Shown: positions 26,253 to 37,222 of the stretch, piece after piece
Layout: every line of letters begins with the position of its first letter
Numbering within the stretch: position 1 is the stretch's first letter
Assembly: GCF_013370205.1 (NCBI RefSeq)
Contig: NZ_JABWGV010000002.1
Location: 186,001 to 250,000, forward strand
Length of the DNA: 64,000 nt
Direction: 5' to 3'
Origin: Qipengyuania atrilutea
GTDB lineage: Bacteria; Pseudomonadota; Alphaproteobacteria; Sphingomonadales; Sphingomonadaceae
Made by a program: the position numbers and the translations under genes
The notes under the pieces: generated by a model
What the model saw: the letters and a program-made list of their open reading frames with translations, nothing else
Database searches by the model: none
What the model was told of the DNA's origin: nothing

Positions 26253-29200
26253 TCAGCGCGCTAGAAGGTTCCGGGCCATGCTCGCGATCTGGGCCAGCAT
26301 CGCGGGCGCGACCGAGGCCTGACCGTGCGCGCGGTCGATCATGCTGCGGAACTGGCGGACCGAGCCCTCGTTCGCTTCCAGCCATTTTTCCGCCGCCTGC
26401 ACGAGATCGTCCTTCGCGCCCTTTCGCCGCGCGATGCGGCGCAGGAATTCGAGCCGCATCTGCTGGAAGTCGCGCGCCAGTCCTGCGACCAGCAGGCGTT
26501 CCCAGACATCGGACGGGTTCATCAGCGCGGCGACGCTCTGGGCCCAGTCGAGGCCGAGTTCGCTGCCGATATGCGTGAAGGCGAGCGTGACCTGATCCGC
26601 GGGAAGTTCCGCCTTTCGGGCGAGCGAAGAGATCCCGACGGCGCCGTCCATCTCGAAGAGATGCGCGACGTCCGCGGCAAATTTTTGCGGTGCGCCGGCT
26701 TCGGCGAATTCCGCCTCCAAACGTCCGGACTGGTGCCGACCTTCCGCGCCGAGCAATTCGCCGGTCGCTTCGGAAAGCTGGCGAATGGGCTCTTCGAGAT
26801 GTTCGATCGTCTCGCTCGGCGAGGCGGTTCCCGCACCCACGCGAAGCAGGTCGGCCATCTGGCTGCGGATCACCTTGGCGAGCCGGTCGAGCAGCACCAG
26901 ACGCGCGCTTTCAGGCATTGCTGCCGCTTCCAGCGTCTCCCACAGTGTGTCGACGCCGAACAGACGTTCCGCCACGACATAGGCGGTGACGACCTGATCG
27001 AGCGTCGCGCCTTCCTCTTCCGCCAGCTCGAAGGGATGCACCAGTCCGAGGCGGTTGACGACCCGGTTGGCGAGCTTGGTCGCGATAAGTTCGTCGCGCA
27101 GGCGGTGCTCTCGGATCTGCTTGGCGAACTTTTCCTGCATGGGCTTCGGGAACGCGTTCATGAGGACCGGTTCCAGCGACTTGTCCTTGACCATGTCGCT
27201 GCCCTCGATCGCGTCCTGTAGCACCAGTTTGGTGGAAGACAGGAGCACGGCCATTTCCGGGCGGGTCAGGCCCCCGCCTTCGCCCGAACGCCGGACGTAG
27301 GTTTCCCGGTCGGCAAGGCCTTCGGTCTTCCGGTCGAGCGCCCCCATGCCTTCCAGCGTTTCGATCAGGTGCAACTGCGAATCGACGGCCCGCGCGCCGC
27401 CGGTTTCGGCGATCGATAGGGCGAGTGCCTGGTCGTGGTTGTCTTCGAGGACCAGCGCCGCGACTTCTTCGGTCATTTCCTCGAGCAGGGCATTGCGATT
27501 GGCTTCCGATATCCGGCCAGCGCGCCGCGCATCGGCGAGCGCGATCTTGATGTTCACCTCGTTGTCGGAGCAATCGACCCCGGCGGAATTGTCGATGAAG
27601 TCGGTGTTTAGGCGGCCGCCGTTCATCGCGAATTCGATCCGGCCCGGCTGCGTCAGCCCGAGGTTCGCGCCTTCGCCGATGACCTTGGCGCGCAGATCCT
27701 CTCCGTTCACGCGCAGCGCATCGTTCGTCGGATCGCCGACATCCGCGTTACTTTCCGTGGAGCTCTTGACGTAGGTTCCGATGCCGCCGAACCAGATCAG
27801 CCCGACCGGAGCGGTAAGGATGGACGAGATCAGCTTGTCCGGTTCGATCCCGTCACCGGACAGGTGCTCTTCGGGTATGTCGAGCAGCTTCTGCGCGGTC
27901 TTCGAGAGCGCGATCGTCTTCGCGGTACGCGGATAGACGCCGCCTCCGCGTGAGATCAGCTTCGCGTCGTAATCTTCCCAGCTGGAACGCGGCAATTCGA
28001 ACATCCGCTGGCGTTCCTGCCAGCTTGCTTCGGGATCGGGATCGGGATCGATGAAGATATGCCGGTGGTCGAACGCGGCCACCAGCTTGATCGATTTGGA
28101 CAGCAGCATCCCGTTGCCGAACACGTCGCCAGACATATCGCCGCAGCCGACGACCTGGACCGGCTCGGTCTGAACATCGACACCCATCTCGCGGAAGTGG
28201 CGCTGGACCGAAATCCACGCGCCGCGAGCGGTAATTCCCATCGCCTTGTGGTCGTATCCGTTCGATCCTCCACTGGCGAAGGCGTCGTCCAGCCAGAAAT
28301 CGCGCGCCTCCGCAATCGCGTTGGCAACGTCGGAGAAGCGCGCCGTGCCCTTGTCCGCTGCAACCACGAAATACGGGTCTTCACCGTCGAGGATGCGCAC
28401 GCCCTCGGGATGAACGACCTTGTCCTTCACGATGTTGTCGGTGACCGACAGCAGCGTACGGATGAAGACTTCGTAGCTCGCCTGACCCTCTGCCGCCCAG
28501 CCTTCGCGGTCGCGCGCCGGGTTCGGCAGTTTCTTGGGGTAGAAGCCGCCCTTCGCGCCGGTCGGCACGATGACGGCGTTCTTTACGCGTTGCGCTTTCA
28601 TCAGGCCGAGGATCTCGGTGCGGAAGTCGTCGCGCCGGTCGGACCAGCGCAGTCCGCCGCGGGCGATGGGGCCGGCCCGCAGGTGGATGCCCTCCACTCG
28701 CTGCGAATAGACGAAGATCTCGCGCCACGGAACGGGGCGGGGCAGGCCGGGCACCAGCGCGCTGTCGATCTTGAACGCAAGCGCTTCGTCTGCCGCCGGG
28801 GCGAAAGCATTGGTGCGCAGGATCGCGTCGATGAGCGAGCGATAGAGGCGCAGCAGCCGGTCGTCGTTGATCGCCTGAACCGCGGCAAGGCCCGTGCGGA
28901 TCTCGTCCTGCGCTTCCTCGATCGCGGCGTCGCGCTGGCCCGTGAACTCCGGATCGTGCCGCGCGGTGAACAGCGCGATGAGAGCGCGCGTCACCTGGGG
29001 GGCGTGGCGCAGTGCGTCGACCACCGTGTAGATGGTGAAGCCCATGCCCGCCTGCCGCAGATAGCGGTAGAAGGCGCGCAGCCAGGTCGCCTCGCGTGCT
29101 TCCAGGCCGATTTCGGTCACGAGCCGGTTGAACGGGTCGTTTTCCTGCGTTCCGTTCAGGACGGTCGCCACGGCCTTTTCGACCGCGTCGGACCGGTCGA

Positions 29201-31127
29201 TCAGCCTCGATGCGTCGACGCCCGGTGCGAGGGCGAGCTTGAAGTCGTGGATCGTGCCGAGATCGCCCTCGTCGAGATGCGTCGGGATCTCCGTGCAGAC
29301 GGTGAAGCCGAAGTTCTCGAGCGACGGGACCGCATCCGACAGCGGGAGGCTGCCCTTGGGCTGATAAATCTTTAGGTGCAGCTGGCTTTCGTTGTCATCG
29401 GGCCGCCAATAGATGCGTACGTCGCGCTCTTCGCCGTGCGGGCTGTTGCGCCGTCCGGTATCGGTCCGACCCGCGACGCGGCGGCCTGTGTCCGCCTGGT
29501 CAGGTTCGCGGCGATCGTCCTCTCCCTCGCCGTGGACCTCGTGCGGATGAAGCGCGCGAAGGCGGATGATATCACTCGCCGCCTCCGCTGCCCCGTATTC
29601 CGCGCGGTAACCGCTCGGGAAACTGTTCGCATAGCGAAGCGCGATGGCCGCTGCCCGGCCCTGCTCCTCCGTCTTGGCCAGTTCCTGTTCGACCGCTTCG
29701 GACCAGCCGCGCAGCATCACCTGAAGCCGCTCTTCGAGCCGCTCCTCGTCGACCGCCGCCTGTGCCTCGCGGTTGTCGAGCACGAAGCGCATCATGGCGA
29801 GGCTGCCGCCTTCGACCTCGAGGCTGTAGTCGAGGAGCGAGGCGTCCGTCTCTTCCTCGATCAGCGCCTGGATCTGCAGCCGCATCTGCGTCGCCATCAT
29901 GTCGCGCGGGATCCACACGAATGCGAACAGGTGCCGGGCGAGCGGTGCCTCCACCAGCGCCAGTCGCGGGCGCGGGCGGTCGACGAGGCTCATCATGGTG
30001 GTGACGATGCGCGCGATGTCCTCGTCGGAAAAACCGATCAGAAGATCGTGCGGCAGGGCGGTGAAGGAATGGACGAGCGCCTTGCCCGCATGGCTGCCGC
30101 TATCGAAGTCGTAGCGGTCCATCAGCGCCTCGATCCGGTCGCTGAGGCGCGGCACGCTGCGCGGCGGAGCGGCAAGCGCGGCCGACGTCCAGACGCCTGC
30201 ATGGACCGACAGACTGGCGGCTTTGCCCTCACCGTCGCGGCGCGGAACGATGAACAGGTCCAGCGGCACCCGGCGGTGCACCTTGGACATGATGTTCGCC
30301 TTGATGATGAGGAGATTGCGCCCCTCGTGCCCCTCGCCGTCGAACCAGGCGAAGGCGCGCTCGAAGGATTCGTCCACCATCAAGCTCTTCGCGCTCTTGC
30401 GGCAGATGCCAAGCGCCCCCTTCTGGCTTCCGTTCCGCATCCGCACGACATGTCCGAGCTGCGTCAGCATGCCCTTGTTGAGCCAGCTCAATACGGCGCT
30501 GCCCTGCGTGTCGGCGATGGCGTCCGCGTCCTTTTCCATCGCGTCCTGAAGCTTCGGCCAGTCTGCGACGGCAGCGCGCACGTCTTCCAGCGCTTCGCGG
30601 ATGGCGAGTTCGATCGCCCGGCGGTGCTTGGCGTCGACGCGGCTCGTCTCCATGTAGATCATCGATTCGTAGACGGCGTCGTCCGGTTCGCCATCTACGA
30701 TGGTCTGCAGCGAGCAGTCCGGCTTGCGCTTCACCGGCACGATCGGATGGACGAGCCGGTCGATCGAGAGGCCCTGCGCCGCGACCGTGGCCGCCAGCGA
30801 ATCGACCAGGAACGGCATGTCGTCGTTGACGATGGCGATCCGCATGAAGCGCCGCCCTTCGCTGACCGTTTCCAGTCCGATCGCCGCCTTGCCGAATTCG
30901 CGTGACCCGCCGGTAGCGAGGATGAAGCGAACCGCTTCCTGCAAATGCGCGTCGTCGAAAGCCGCGTCGCCGGGCAGCTCGCTGCTCCGGATCCGCTGCG
31001 TCAGTTCCTTGACGAGTTGGGGAGAGATACGTTTTGCTTTGCCGGCGGCATCGCGCCCCGGTTTCGTCTTGGCTTTAGCGCCCATTCCTGCGGCTCCGTC
31101 GACCCGTCTTTTCGCAGGCCGTTTCAT
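26253..31127 (-). CDS. gdhB: NAD-dependent glutamate dehydrogenase, large (180 kDa) type
   Basis: A 1624-aa member of the large NAD-GDH family found in alphaproteobacteria and Pseudomonas. It converts glutamate to 2-oxoglutarate and ammonia. The N-terminal about 600 residues are regulatory. The central catalytic domain has GGLRWSDRRDDFRTEILGLMKAQRVKNA (read in parts), VPTGAKGGFYPKKLPNP with the conserved Gly-Lys core, and VVGCGDMSGDVFGNGML for NAD binding. Start ATG 31127 is chosen; ATG 31085 also has a good GGAG spacing and would remove 14 basic residues. It follows the luciferase-like gene after 115 nt and is probably its own transcript. Confidence 0.96.
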   Translation of the reverse strand: MKRPAKRRVDGAAGMGAKAKTKPGRDAAGKAKRISPQLVKELTQRIRSSELPGDAAFDDAHLQEAVRFILATGGSREFGKAAIGLETVSEGRRFMRIAIVNDDMPFLVDSLAATVAAQGLSIDRLVHPIVPVKRKPDCSLQTIVDGEPDDAVYESMIYMETSRVDAKHRRAIELAIREALEDVRAAVADWPKLQDAMEKDADAIADTQGSAVLSWLNKGMLTQLGHVVRMRNGSQKGALGICRKSAKSLMVDESFERAFAWFDGEGHEGRNLLIIKANIMSKVHRRVPLDLFIVPRRDGEGKAASLSVHAGVWTSAALAAPPRSVPRLSDRIEALMDRYDFDSGSHAGKALVHSFTALPHDLLIGFSDEDIARIVTTMMSLVDRPRPRLALVEAPLARHLFAFVWIPRDMMATQMRLQIQALIEEETDASLLDYSLEVEGGSLAMMRFVLDNREAQAAVDEERLEERLQVMLRGWSEAVEQELAKTEEQGRAAAIALRYANSFPSGYRAEYGAAEAASDIIRLRALHPHEVHGEGEDDRREPDQADTGRRVAGRTDTGRRNSPHGEERDVRIYWRPDDNESQLHLKIYQPKGSLPLSDAVPSLENFGFTVCTEIPTHLDEGDLGTIHDFKLALAPGVDASRLIDRSDAVEKAVATVLNGTQENDPFNRLVTEIGLEAREATWLRAFYRYLRQAGMGFTIYTVVDALRHAPQVTRALIALFTARHDPEFTGQRDAAIEEAQDEIRTGLAAVQAINDDRLLRLYRSLIDAILRTNAFAPAADEALAFKIDSALVPGLPRPVPWREIFVYSQRVEGIHLRAGPIARGGLRWSDRRDDFRTEILGLMKAQRVKNAVIVPTGAKGGFYPKKLPNPARDREGWAAEGQASYEVFIRTLLSVTDNIVKDKVVHPEGVRILDGEDPYFVVAADKGTARFSDVANAIAEARDFWLDDAFASGGSNGYDHKAMGITARGAWISVQRHFREMGVDVQTEPVQVVGCGDMSGDVFGNGMLLSKSIKLVAAFDHRHIFIDPDPDPEASWQERQRMFELPRSSWEDYDAKLISRGGGVYPRTAKTIALSKTAQKLLDIPEEHLSGDGIEPDKLISSILTAPVGLIWFGGIGTYVKSSTESNADVGDPTNDALRVNGEDLRAKVIGEGANLGLTQPGRIEFAMNGGRLNTDFIDNSAGVDCSDNEVNIKIALADARRAGRISEANRNALLEEMTEEVAALVLEDNHDQALALSIAETGGARAVDSQLHLIETLEGMGALDRKTEGLADRETYVRRSGEGGGLTRPEMAVLLSSTKLVLQDAIEGSDMVKDKSLEPVLMNAFPKPMQEKFAKQIREHRLRDELIATKLANRVVNRLGLVHPFELAEEEGATLDQVVTAYVVAERLFGVDTLWETLEAAAMPESARLVLLDRLAKVIRSQMADLLRVGAGTASPSETIEHLEEPIRQLSEATGELLGAEGRHQSGRLEAEFAEAGAPQKFAADVAHLFEMDGAVGISSLARKAELPADQVTLAFTHIGSELGLDWAQSVAALMNPSDVWERLLVAGLARDFQQMRLEFLRRIARRKGAKDDLVQAAEKWLEANEGSVRQFRSMIDRAHGQASVAPAMLAQIASMARNLLAR

Positions 31128-31242
31128 CGGGTTATTACCCCTTGACGGGGCGGGTTACGCTAGGGCGCTTAGGCTTACGCAAGGGGTGAAGCAAGCGTAG
31201 CGGGCGCATGAAAGGCTCGCCGCATCGCGAAATCGCGCATTC

Positions 31243-32246
<1,004 letters not shown>

Positions 32247-32250
<4 letters not shown>

Positions 32251-33131
32251 CGTGTCGGAGCCTCGTCTGTGTCTGGCTGATCAGCGCGGGGGACGCCAAG
32301 CTGTTCCAGATAGGCGCGTGCGCGGCTTGCCTCGCTGCTGTCAGGGGCGACAAGCAGGACCGATTCGAAGCTGCGTTGCGCGTCATCGTAGCGCCGCGCC
32401 GTCGCCGCGATCACGCCGGCTTCGAGGCCGATGGCAGCGCTTCGCGGAGCGAGCATTGCCGCGCGTTCGATCTGCTCCTGCGCGTTGGCGAGCCGGTTCA
32501 GCCGCCGGCTGAGCGTCGCGGAAAAGAGCCACGCGTCGGCATTTTCGGGCAGTGCCTCGCGCGCTTCGGTCAAAGCGGCGGCTGCCTCCTCACTGCGGTT
32601 CAACGCCACCAGCGCCCGCGCCCGGTCGATCTGGGCTTGCCCCATTGCCGCTGTGTCTTCCGCCGTCCGGGCATCTTCCACCACGGCATTGAGCGCGGCT
32701 ACAGCGCCCTCGTAGTCGTTCGATACGAGGGCGGCATTGCCTGCCAGTGTGCCTAGCCGCGCGCGCATGTCCGGATCACTCTCCGGGACGCGGTCGCGTG
32801 CTTCCATGAATGCGGTCTGCGCTTCGGCGAACTCTCCGCGCACGTAATGCGCCATGCCGAGGCACTGACCGGCAAGCGCGGCATCGCTACCGCCTGCTTC
32901 ACCGAGCCAGCTCATCGCTTCGCGTTCTGCGGCGGCAGGATCGGCGCGGACCGATTGCAGGCATTCGCGCAGGCGCGGAGGTACGGCGGGCCGTGCCTGC
33001 GGGATTGCTTCTTCCGCCCGCTGCGAACGTGCGCGTCCTTCGGGATCGATCGGCAGATCGGGCAAGTCGCTCGCGGTCGGATCGGGGCCCACTTGCATGA
33101 GGAGCAGCGGAACAAGAGCGGTAAGGATCAT
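32247..33131 (-). CDS. TPR-repeat protein, exported or membrane-anchored
   Basis: A 294-aa protein with a hydrophobic start (MILTALVPLLLMQVGPDPT), short for a classical signal peptide. It is followed by TPR-like helical pairs from about residue 90 to the end (GEFAEAQTAFMEARDRVPE, NDYEGAVAALNAVVEDA, ANAQEQIERAAMLAPRS, RYDDAQRSFESVLLVAP). No enzymatic motif. Start ATG 33131 is favoured because it overlaps the upstream hydrolase stop (ATGA). A role in envelope protein scaffolding is possible, but nothing in the sequence shows it. Confidence 0.82.
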
Positions 33132-33895
33132 GGTGTCTCTCTGGCGGCGGCCTGCGAGATCGCTGCGATGCCGGAAAGCAGCAAGGCGATATCCTCGGGC
33201 CGGGACAAACGGTGCGTACCGCTTTTGACGAGCGTGACTTGAACCTGTTCCGAACGAAGCGCTTCGGCCAGTCGCACACTTACCTGCCACGGTACGTCGT
33301 TATCCTGCTGGCCGTGGATCAGGTGAACCGGGCAGGCGAGGTCGATGGAGCCGTCCAGCAGCCGGTGCGTCTCGGCATCCTGCCAGAATTTCCCATGGGT
33401 CGGGGTGGGTGCGGGGCCATAGGGATTGTCCTCGTAGACGGTCTTCCCTTCGGCGAGTGCCCATTTCTGTCCTTCGTCGAAGCCCCAGTCCGAGAAGTCG
33501 GGCGCAGGCGCGATACCGATCATGCCTACGAGCCGGTCTTTCATGGCGAGCGCAACCAGCAGCATCAGCCATCCGCCCATCGACGAGCCGACAAGCAGCA
33601 ACGGCCCCTTGGCGTAGGCATCCGTCAGTTCGAGCACCTCGTCGCGCCATTGGGTGAGCGTTCCGTCAGCGAAGTCACCGTCCGAGTGACCGCACCCCGA
33701 ATAGTCGAGCAGCAGCGTTCCGTGTCTGCGCTTTTTCGCCCACGAAGCGATCGCGGTCGCCTTGCCGCCGTCCATGTCGGACATGTAGCCGGGAAGGAAG
33801 ACGATAGTCGGTCCGTTGCTCGCGCTGCTGCGGTAGGCGATCCGGCGGCCATCGGACATGGTGTGGAACTGAGGCGGCGCAATTTCTGTCGTCAT
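33128..33895 (-). CDS. Alpha/beta hydrolase
   Basis: A 255-aa alpha/beta-hydrolase fold protein. Nucleophile elbow is LVGSSMGGWLM (Ser in GSSMG). Oxyanion region FLPGYMSDMDG and LLLDYSGCGHSDGDF precede it. Catalytic acid/His are likely in HGQQDNDVPW and SGTHRLSRPED. No signal peptide. I start at ATG 33895 because the upstream frame lacks similarity. The fold is certain; the substrate, perhaps an ester or thioester, is unknown. First gene of the three-gene overlapping set. Confidence 0.9.
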   Translation of the reverse strand: MTTEIAPPQFHTMSDGRRIAYRSSASNGPTIVFLPGYMSDMDGGKATAIASWAKKRRHGTLLLDYSGCGHSDGDFADGTLTQWRDEVLELTDAYAKGPLLLVGSSMGGWLMLLVALAMKDRLVGMIGIAPAPDFSDWGFDEGQKWALAEGKTVYEDNPYGPAPTPTHGKFWQDAETHRLLDGSIDLACPVHLIHGQQDNDVPWQVSVRLAEALRSEQVQVTLVKSGTHRLSRPEDIALLLSGIAAISQAAARETP

Positions 33896-33950
33896 TTGCG
33901 CAGGGTAGCACCTCATGGGTGCAGCAGGAACCGTGCGTGATTCCGAACCC

Positions 33951-35030
33951 TCAAAAGAGGTCGAAGTCCTCCACGTCGTCATCCTCTTCGCACATCGTCT
34001 TGAGGGCTTCGAACTCGGCATCGGTCAGCACCGGGGGATAGGTCTTCCCTTCGACCGCGCTTTCGCGAAAGGCCCTTGCGCGGTTGCCGCTCGCTGGATG
34101 GGTCGCAATCCATCCGGTCACGGCGTTCTCGCTTTCTCCGCCGGCTTCCTCCAGCTTGCGTTCGAAGAAGCGCGCCGCGCCGGTCGGAGAGATGTCGCTA
34201 CGCGCCAACTGCGTGCGTGCGAAGACATCGGCCTCCGCTTCTGCATCGCGCGAATAGCTGAGGCTTGCGGCGGTTATGATGCCGCCGCCGACGTTCGAGC
34301 CGATGCCGCTCGACAGGATCGAGAGGCCGAACTGGCGCAGCATCGCGGTCATCACGTGGCGCTCGCGCACATGGCCGACTTCGTGCGCTAGGATACCGGC
34401 TAGTTCCTCCGGACTTTCGGCTTCCTGCACCAGTCCGTCGAACAGCAACACCTGACCGCCGGGCAGGGCGACCGCGTTGACCATGTCGATATTGGCGATG
34501 CCCGCGCGGACCTTGTCGCGCGCCGGATCGACCTCGTTCAGGAGCTTGGCGAGCGCCGCGTCTCCGGCTGGCGTATGGCAGAGCCGGTTGCCGAGATCGC
34601 CGACCATGGCATCGCCCATCCGCCGCTCCCATGTCTGCGGCACCATGGGCCCTAACCACTCAGGCAGAGTGACGAACAATGCGACCGCGGCCGCGCTGAC
34701 AACGGCGAAACCCACTGCCGCACGCCCGAGGCCGATTCGGTCGATCCAGCTGCCGTACTCGGCCTTGGCGGGCATCTTCGCGGCGAGGCCGGGGGGCATG
34801 TCGGCGGGCATGACGAGCCGGAAATCGGCCTCGTCCGCCGCGCTGTAGACGATCTCGTGCCGCCGCGTTTCCTGATAGCGCAGCCTGGCGAGATCGACCG
34901 TGACCGGCGGCTCGCCTTCCTCCTCCAGCCGCAGTCCGCCGGCACCGTCCCATACGGCCAAACCTTCGCGGCGGATCGCGGTCTTGCCGTCGTACCAATG
35001 GGCCGGGGTGCGGAAGGAGGGCTCGGTCAC
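33951..35030 (-). CDS. M48-family zinc metallopeptidase, membrane-anchored
   Basis: A 359-aa protein. After a soluble N-terminus (about 1-95) it has one membrane segment (about 100-125, VGFAVVSAAAVALFVTL), then a peptidase domain with zinc motif AGILAHEVGHVRERHVM (HExxH) and a downstream Glu in EAEADVFARTQL. The family includes HtpX/BepA-like envelope quality-control proteases. The N-terminal domain resembles those of sphingomonad M48 proteins with a beta-sandwich. It ends 4 nt downstream of the DUF898 gene, suggesting a unit with it. Confidence 0.93.
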   Translation of the reverse strand: MTEPSFRTPAHWYDGKTAIRREGLAVWDGAGGLRLEEEGEPPVTVDLARLRYQETRRHEIVYSAADEADFRLVMPADMPPGLAAKMPAKAEYGSWIDRIGLGRAAVGFAVVSAAAVALFVTLPEWLGPMVPQTWERRMGDAMVGDLGNRLCHTPAGDAALAKLLNEVDPARDKVRAGIANIDMVNAVALPGGQVLLFDGLVQEAESPEELAGILAHEVGHVRERHVMTAMLRQFGLSILSSGIGSNVGGGIITAASLSYSRDAEAEADVFARTQLARSDISPTGAARFFERKLEEAGGESENAVTGWIATHPASGNRARAFRESAVEGKTYPPVLTDAEFEALKTMCEEDDDVEDFDLF

Positions 35031-35034
35031 CGGC

Positions 35035-36117
35035 TCAGATCGCGCCGATGTCGAAGGATTCGAGCAGCCCTTCGCCGTGTTTCGCAGTAGCAGTCGTCGA
35101 CTGGGTCAGTTCGTCGAGCAGGATTTCTCCGCCCGCTTCGAGATGGATCATGAAGAATTTCCAGTGCCGGTAGCTCAGGAATATCCACCCGATGCCGAGC
35201 GTGAACACCACCAGCGCGGCGTCGCCGATGATGAGCTTGATCCAGTCCATCGTCGATGCGCCGAACGAGAATTGAAGATGCCCCCACGTCGTCGACCCTA
35301 CGGCTTCGCGGTAGAACGCCGAATAGAAGGCGACCGCGATGATGCCGAGGATGCCGTAAAAGATGAAGAGGAAAAGCAACAGTCCGATAACGAGGCCAAT
35401 GGTTGGATCCTGTCCTTCGAGCATTGCGTTCAGGGTCGGCGCGAACGAGCCGAGCAGGCCGAGGAATGCGAAGATAACGACGGGAGCCAGATAGAACAGC
35501 AGATAACGAGCAAACACCGGGCCTGCTTCGGCATGAGCGTCGAACTTGTACGGGCCGAAGCTCATCTCTCGCCATTTCTGGTTCCATAGACTTGTCATCG
35601 ACCACGGGACGAGAAGCCCGAGCGGGATATACGCGGCGATCGTTTTCCAGAGATAGCTGAAGCCGAACTTGAAGCCGGGATCGTTGCTGCCGCCCCGAAT
35701 GCCGCGCCAGCGCGTGCGCGACAGGCGGTATCGAAGCGCCCGGTACCGGGCCAATCCGACGAGGTAGAGACCCCCCAGCAACAGGACTAGTGTCAGGGCG
35801 CCTGCCCAGGCCTGCTCTCCGCGCATGGCGAGCGCCTGCAGGGCGAAGTTGATGAGAACGAAGGGAAGGCCGAAGAGCAAGGTGACCAGCAGAAAGCCGA
35901 TGAAAAGCTCCATGCCGGTGCCGGCCCATTCGAGCCGCTCGTCTACGAACCGGCTCCGCGACCAAAGATACCGCCGCTCGCGCGCGGTCGCCCAGAAGCG
36001 GTAGATGCCAAGCGTGACGATGGTGAGCAGCAGGTTGGTGAACGCGATCGGCGCGAACTCCTTCCAGGTGCCGTCGAAACCGAACGCGCTGTCGGTGTCC
36101 GTATCCTGATATTCCAT
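35035..36117 (-). CDS. DUF898 (YjgN-like) membrane protein
   Basis: A 360-aa inner-membrane protein with about eight hydrophobic helices, matching the DUF898/YjgN family: FDGTWKEFAPIAFTNLLLTIVTLGIYRFWATARERRYL is the family opening (seen in parts), followed by RYRLSRTRWRGIRGG. Function unknown. Start ATG 36117 gives MEYQDTDTDSAFGFDG; the longer frame adds 12 residues. It is followed directly by the M48 peptidase, the gene pair seen in many proteobacteria. Confidence 0.9.
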   Translation of the reverse strand: MEYQDTDTDSAFGFDGTWKEFAPIAFTNLLLTIVTLGIYRFWATARERRYLWSRSRFVDERLEWAGTGMELFIGFLLVTLLFGLPFVLINFALQALAMRGEQAWAGALTLVLLLGGLYLVGLARYRALRYRLSRTRWRGIRGGSNDPGFKFGFSYLWKTIAAYIPLGLLVPWSMTSLWNQKWREMSFGPYKFDAHAEAGPVFARYLLFYLAPVVIFAFLGLLGSFAPTLNAMLEGQDPTIGLVIGLLLFLFIFYGILGIIAVAFYSAFYREAVGSTTWGHLQFSFGASTMDWIKLIIGDAALVVFTLGIGWIFLSYRHWKFFMIHLEAGGEILLDELTQSTTATAKHGEGLLESFDIGAI

Positions 36118-36225
36118 GAGAAACGACCCCCCGTACACTGCGGGGCATTTCATTCGGCGTGCAGCGAGTCAAGCGCGAAGCCCTGTGCTTTCGCTTGCAC
36201 GCTTAATACAGAGCAAAGGTTTTGA

Positions 36226-36420
36226 CTACCTTTCCGGTTCGAAGATTTCCTCGATTTGCAATTCGAACAGCTGCGCGATGCGGAAGGCAAGCGGCAAGGA
36301 CGGGTCGTATCGTCCGGTCTCGATCGCGTTAACCGACTGCCGCGAGACTTCGAGCTTTTCGGCAAGCGCCTGCTGGCTCCAGTCCCGCTCGGCGCGCAGA
36401 ACCTTCAGCCGGTTTTTCAC
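36226..36420 (-). CDS. XRE-family (YozG-like) small HTH regulator, 64 aa
   Basis: A 64-aa Cro/CI-type regulator. The HTH core (about 11-32) reads DWSQQALAEKLEVSRQSVNAIE, shown here in parts. LPLAFRIAQLFELQIEEIFEP closes the fold. It has no effector domain. Start is GTG 36420 (VKNRLKVLRAER), overlapping the stop of the upstream membrane gene (GTGA). It is the last gene of a three-gene unit with two small membrane proteins, a layout typical of autoregulated systems. Confidence 0.93.
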   Translation of the reverse strand: MKNRLKVLRAERDWSQQALAEKLEVSRQSVNAIETGRYDPSLPLAFRIAQLFELQIEEIFEPER

Positions 36421-37025
36421 GAGCTTGCTTCCGTGCGGTCGCGCCACGTCATCCAGCACTGTGCGAAACCGAGGCCCAGCGCCCACGCCGGGAAGACCCA
36501 CCACGCCCAGATGTGCGGAACGACCTCAAAGGTTTCGAGGAAGCCCCAGAATGTTCCGATACTCAAGACGACGCCGAGACCGAACAGGCTGGCCATCACT
36601 GCGCGGTGTCGCAGAAACTCGTCCTGCTCCTCCGCGATGTAACGCGCCATGGTCCAGATCATCGCGAATATCGGGATGATCGGTAACAGCGCGATGAGGA
36701 TGGTTTCGCCTTGGCTCAGTTCAACCCGGTCGTTGATCGTTACCGCTAGGCCGAGTCCGAGTACATAGCCGAAGGATGCGAGCAGGAAGCGCTTGTTATA
36801 GCGGGTGATTGCCGGGCTTAGAAAGCCCTGTGCCCGCTGGCGCGCCATGGCGGACTTCACTAGCGGGATCAGCAGGACCATCGAGAACGCCATGAGGATG
36901 AACCCGGTGGTCGCATTGATCGCGCTGCTCATGCGAAGCCCGGCGATAATGCCGAACGACGCGAAGATCGAGCCCGCCCAAGCCCCCGGTCGGCGCAGCA
37001 AGCTTGGCTGATCGGCGTCGCTCAT
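36417..37025 (-). CDS. Four- to five-helix membrane protein of XRE operon
   Basis: A 202-aa inner-membrane protein with hydrophobic segments near 20-40, 45-63, 85-105, 118-138 and 160-195. Conserved-looking motifs are RYNKRFLLASFGYVLGLG and ARYIAEEQDEFLRHRAVMASLFG. I know unnamed proteins of this form paired with a small XRE regulator in sphingomonads, but no function. Start ATG 37025 overlaps the stop of the 56-aa gene, and its stop overlaps the XRE start. Confidence 0.85.
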   Translation of the reverse strand: MSDADQPSLLRRPGAWAGSIFASFGIIAGLRMSSAINATTGFILMAFSMVLLIPLVKSAMARQRAQGFLSPAITRYNKRFLLASFGYVLGLGLAVTINDRVELSQGETILIALLPIIPIFAMIWTMARYIAEEQDEFLRHRAVMASLFGLGVVLSIGTFWGFLETFEVVPHIWAWWVFPAWALGLGFAQCWMTWRDRTEASS

Positions 37026-37192
37026 CGCGCGCGCCTGAACGGCAGTTCGCACTTCATGCTCGTTTTTAGAGCTACGAACGGCAGCGTGAGAATGGCGGCG
37101 ACCGTCGTCCAATCCGGAAGCACGCCAGCGATGTTGAGCAGGCCTGTCGCTAGGATAGCGAGGCCCCAGGCAAACGGTGCGATGTTCTTCAT
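37022..37192 (-). CDS. Small two-span membrane protein, 56 aa
   Basis: I found this frame by hand: ATG 37192, TGA 37022. It begins MKNIAPFAWGLAILATGLLN, with two hydrophobic stretches (about 5-23 and 28-42) and a basic tail ending FRRAR. An excellent Shine-Dalgarno (AAGGGAG) lies 8 nt upstream. Its stop overlaps the next gene's ATG (ATGA). These features make it a real first gene of the three-gene XRE operon. Family not recognised. Confidence 0.85.
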   Translation of the reverse strand: MKNIAPFAWGLAILATGLLNIAGVLPDWTTVAAILTLPFVALKTSMKCELPFRRAR

Positions 37193-37222
37193 TAGTCAAG
37201 CTCCCTTTCTTTTGTGTAAAGC

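Noticed and set aside
31086-31127. First 14 residues of gdhB as certain coding sequence
   Set aside because: A second ATG at 31085 has a well-spaced GGAG, so I keep the longer start but do not rely on it.
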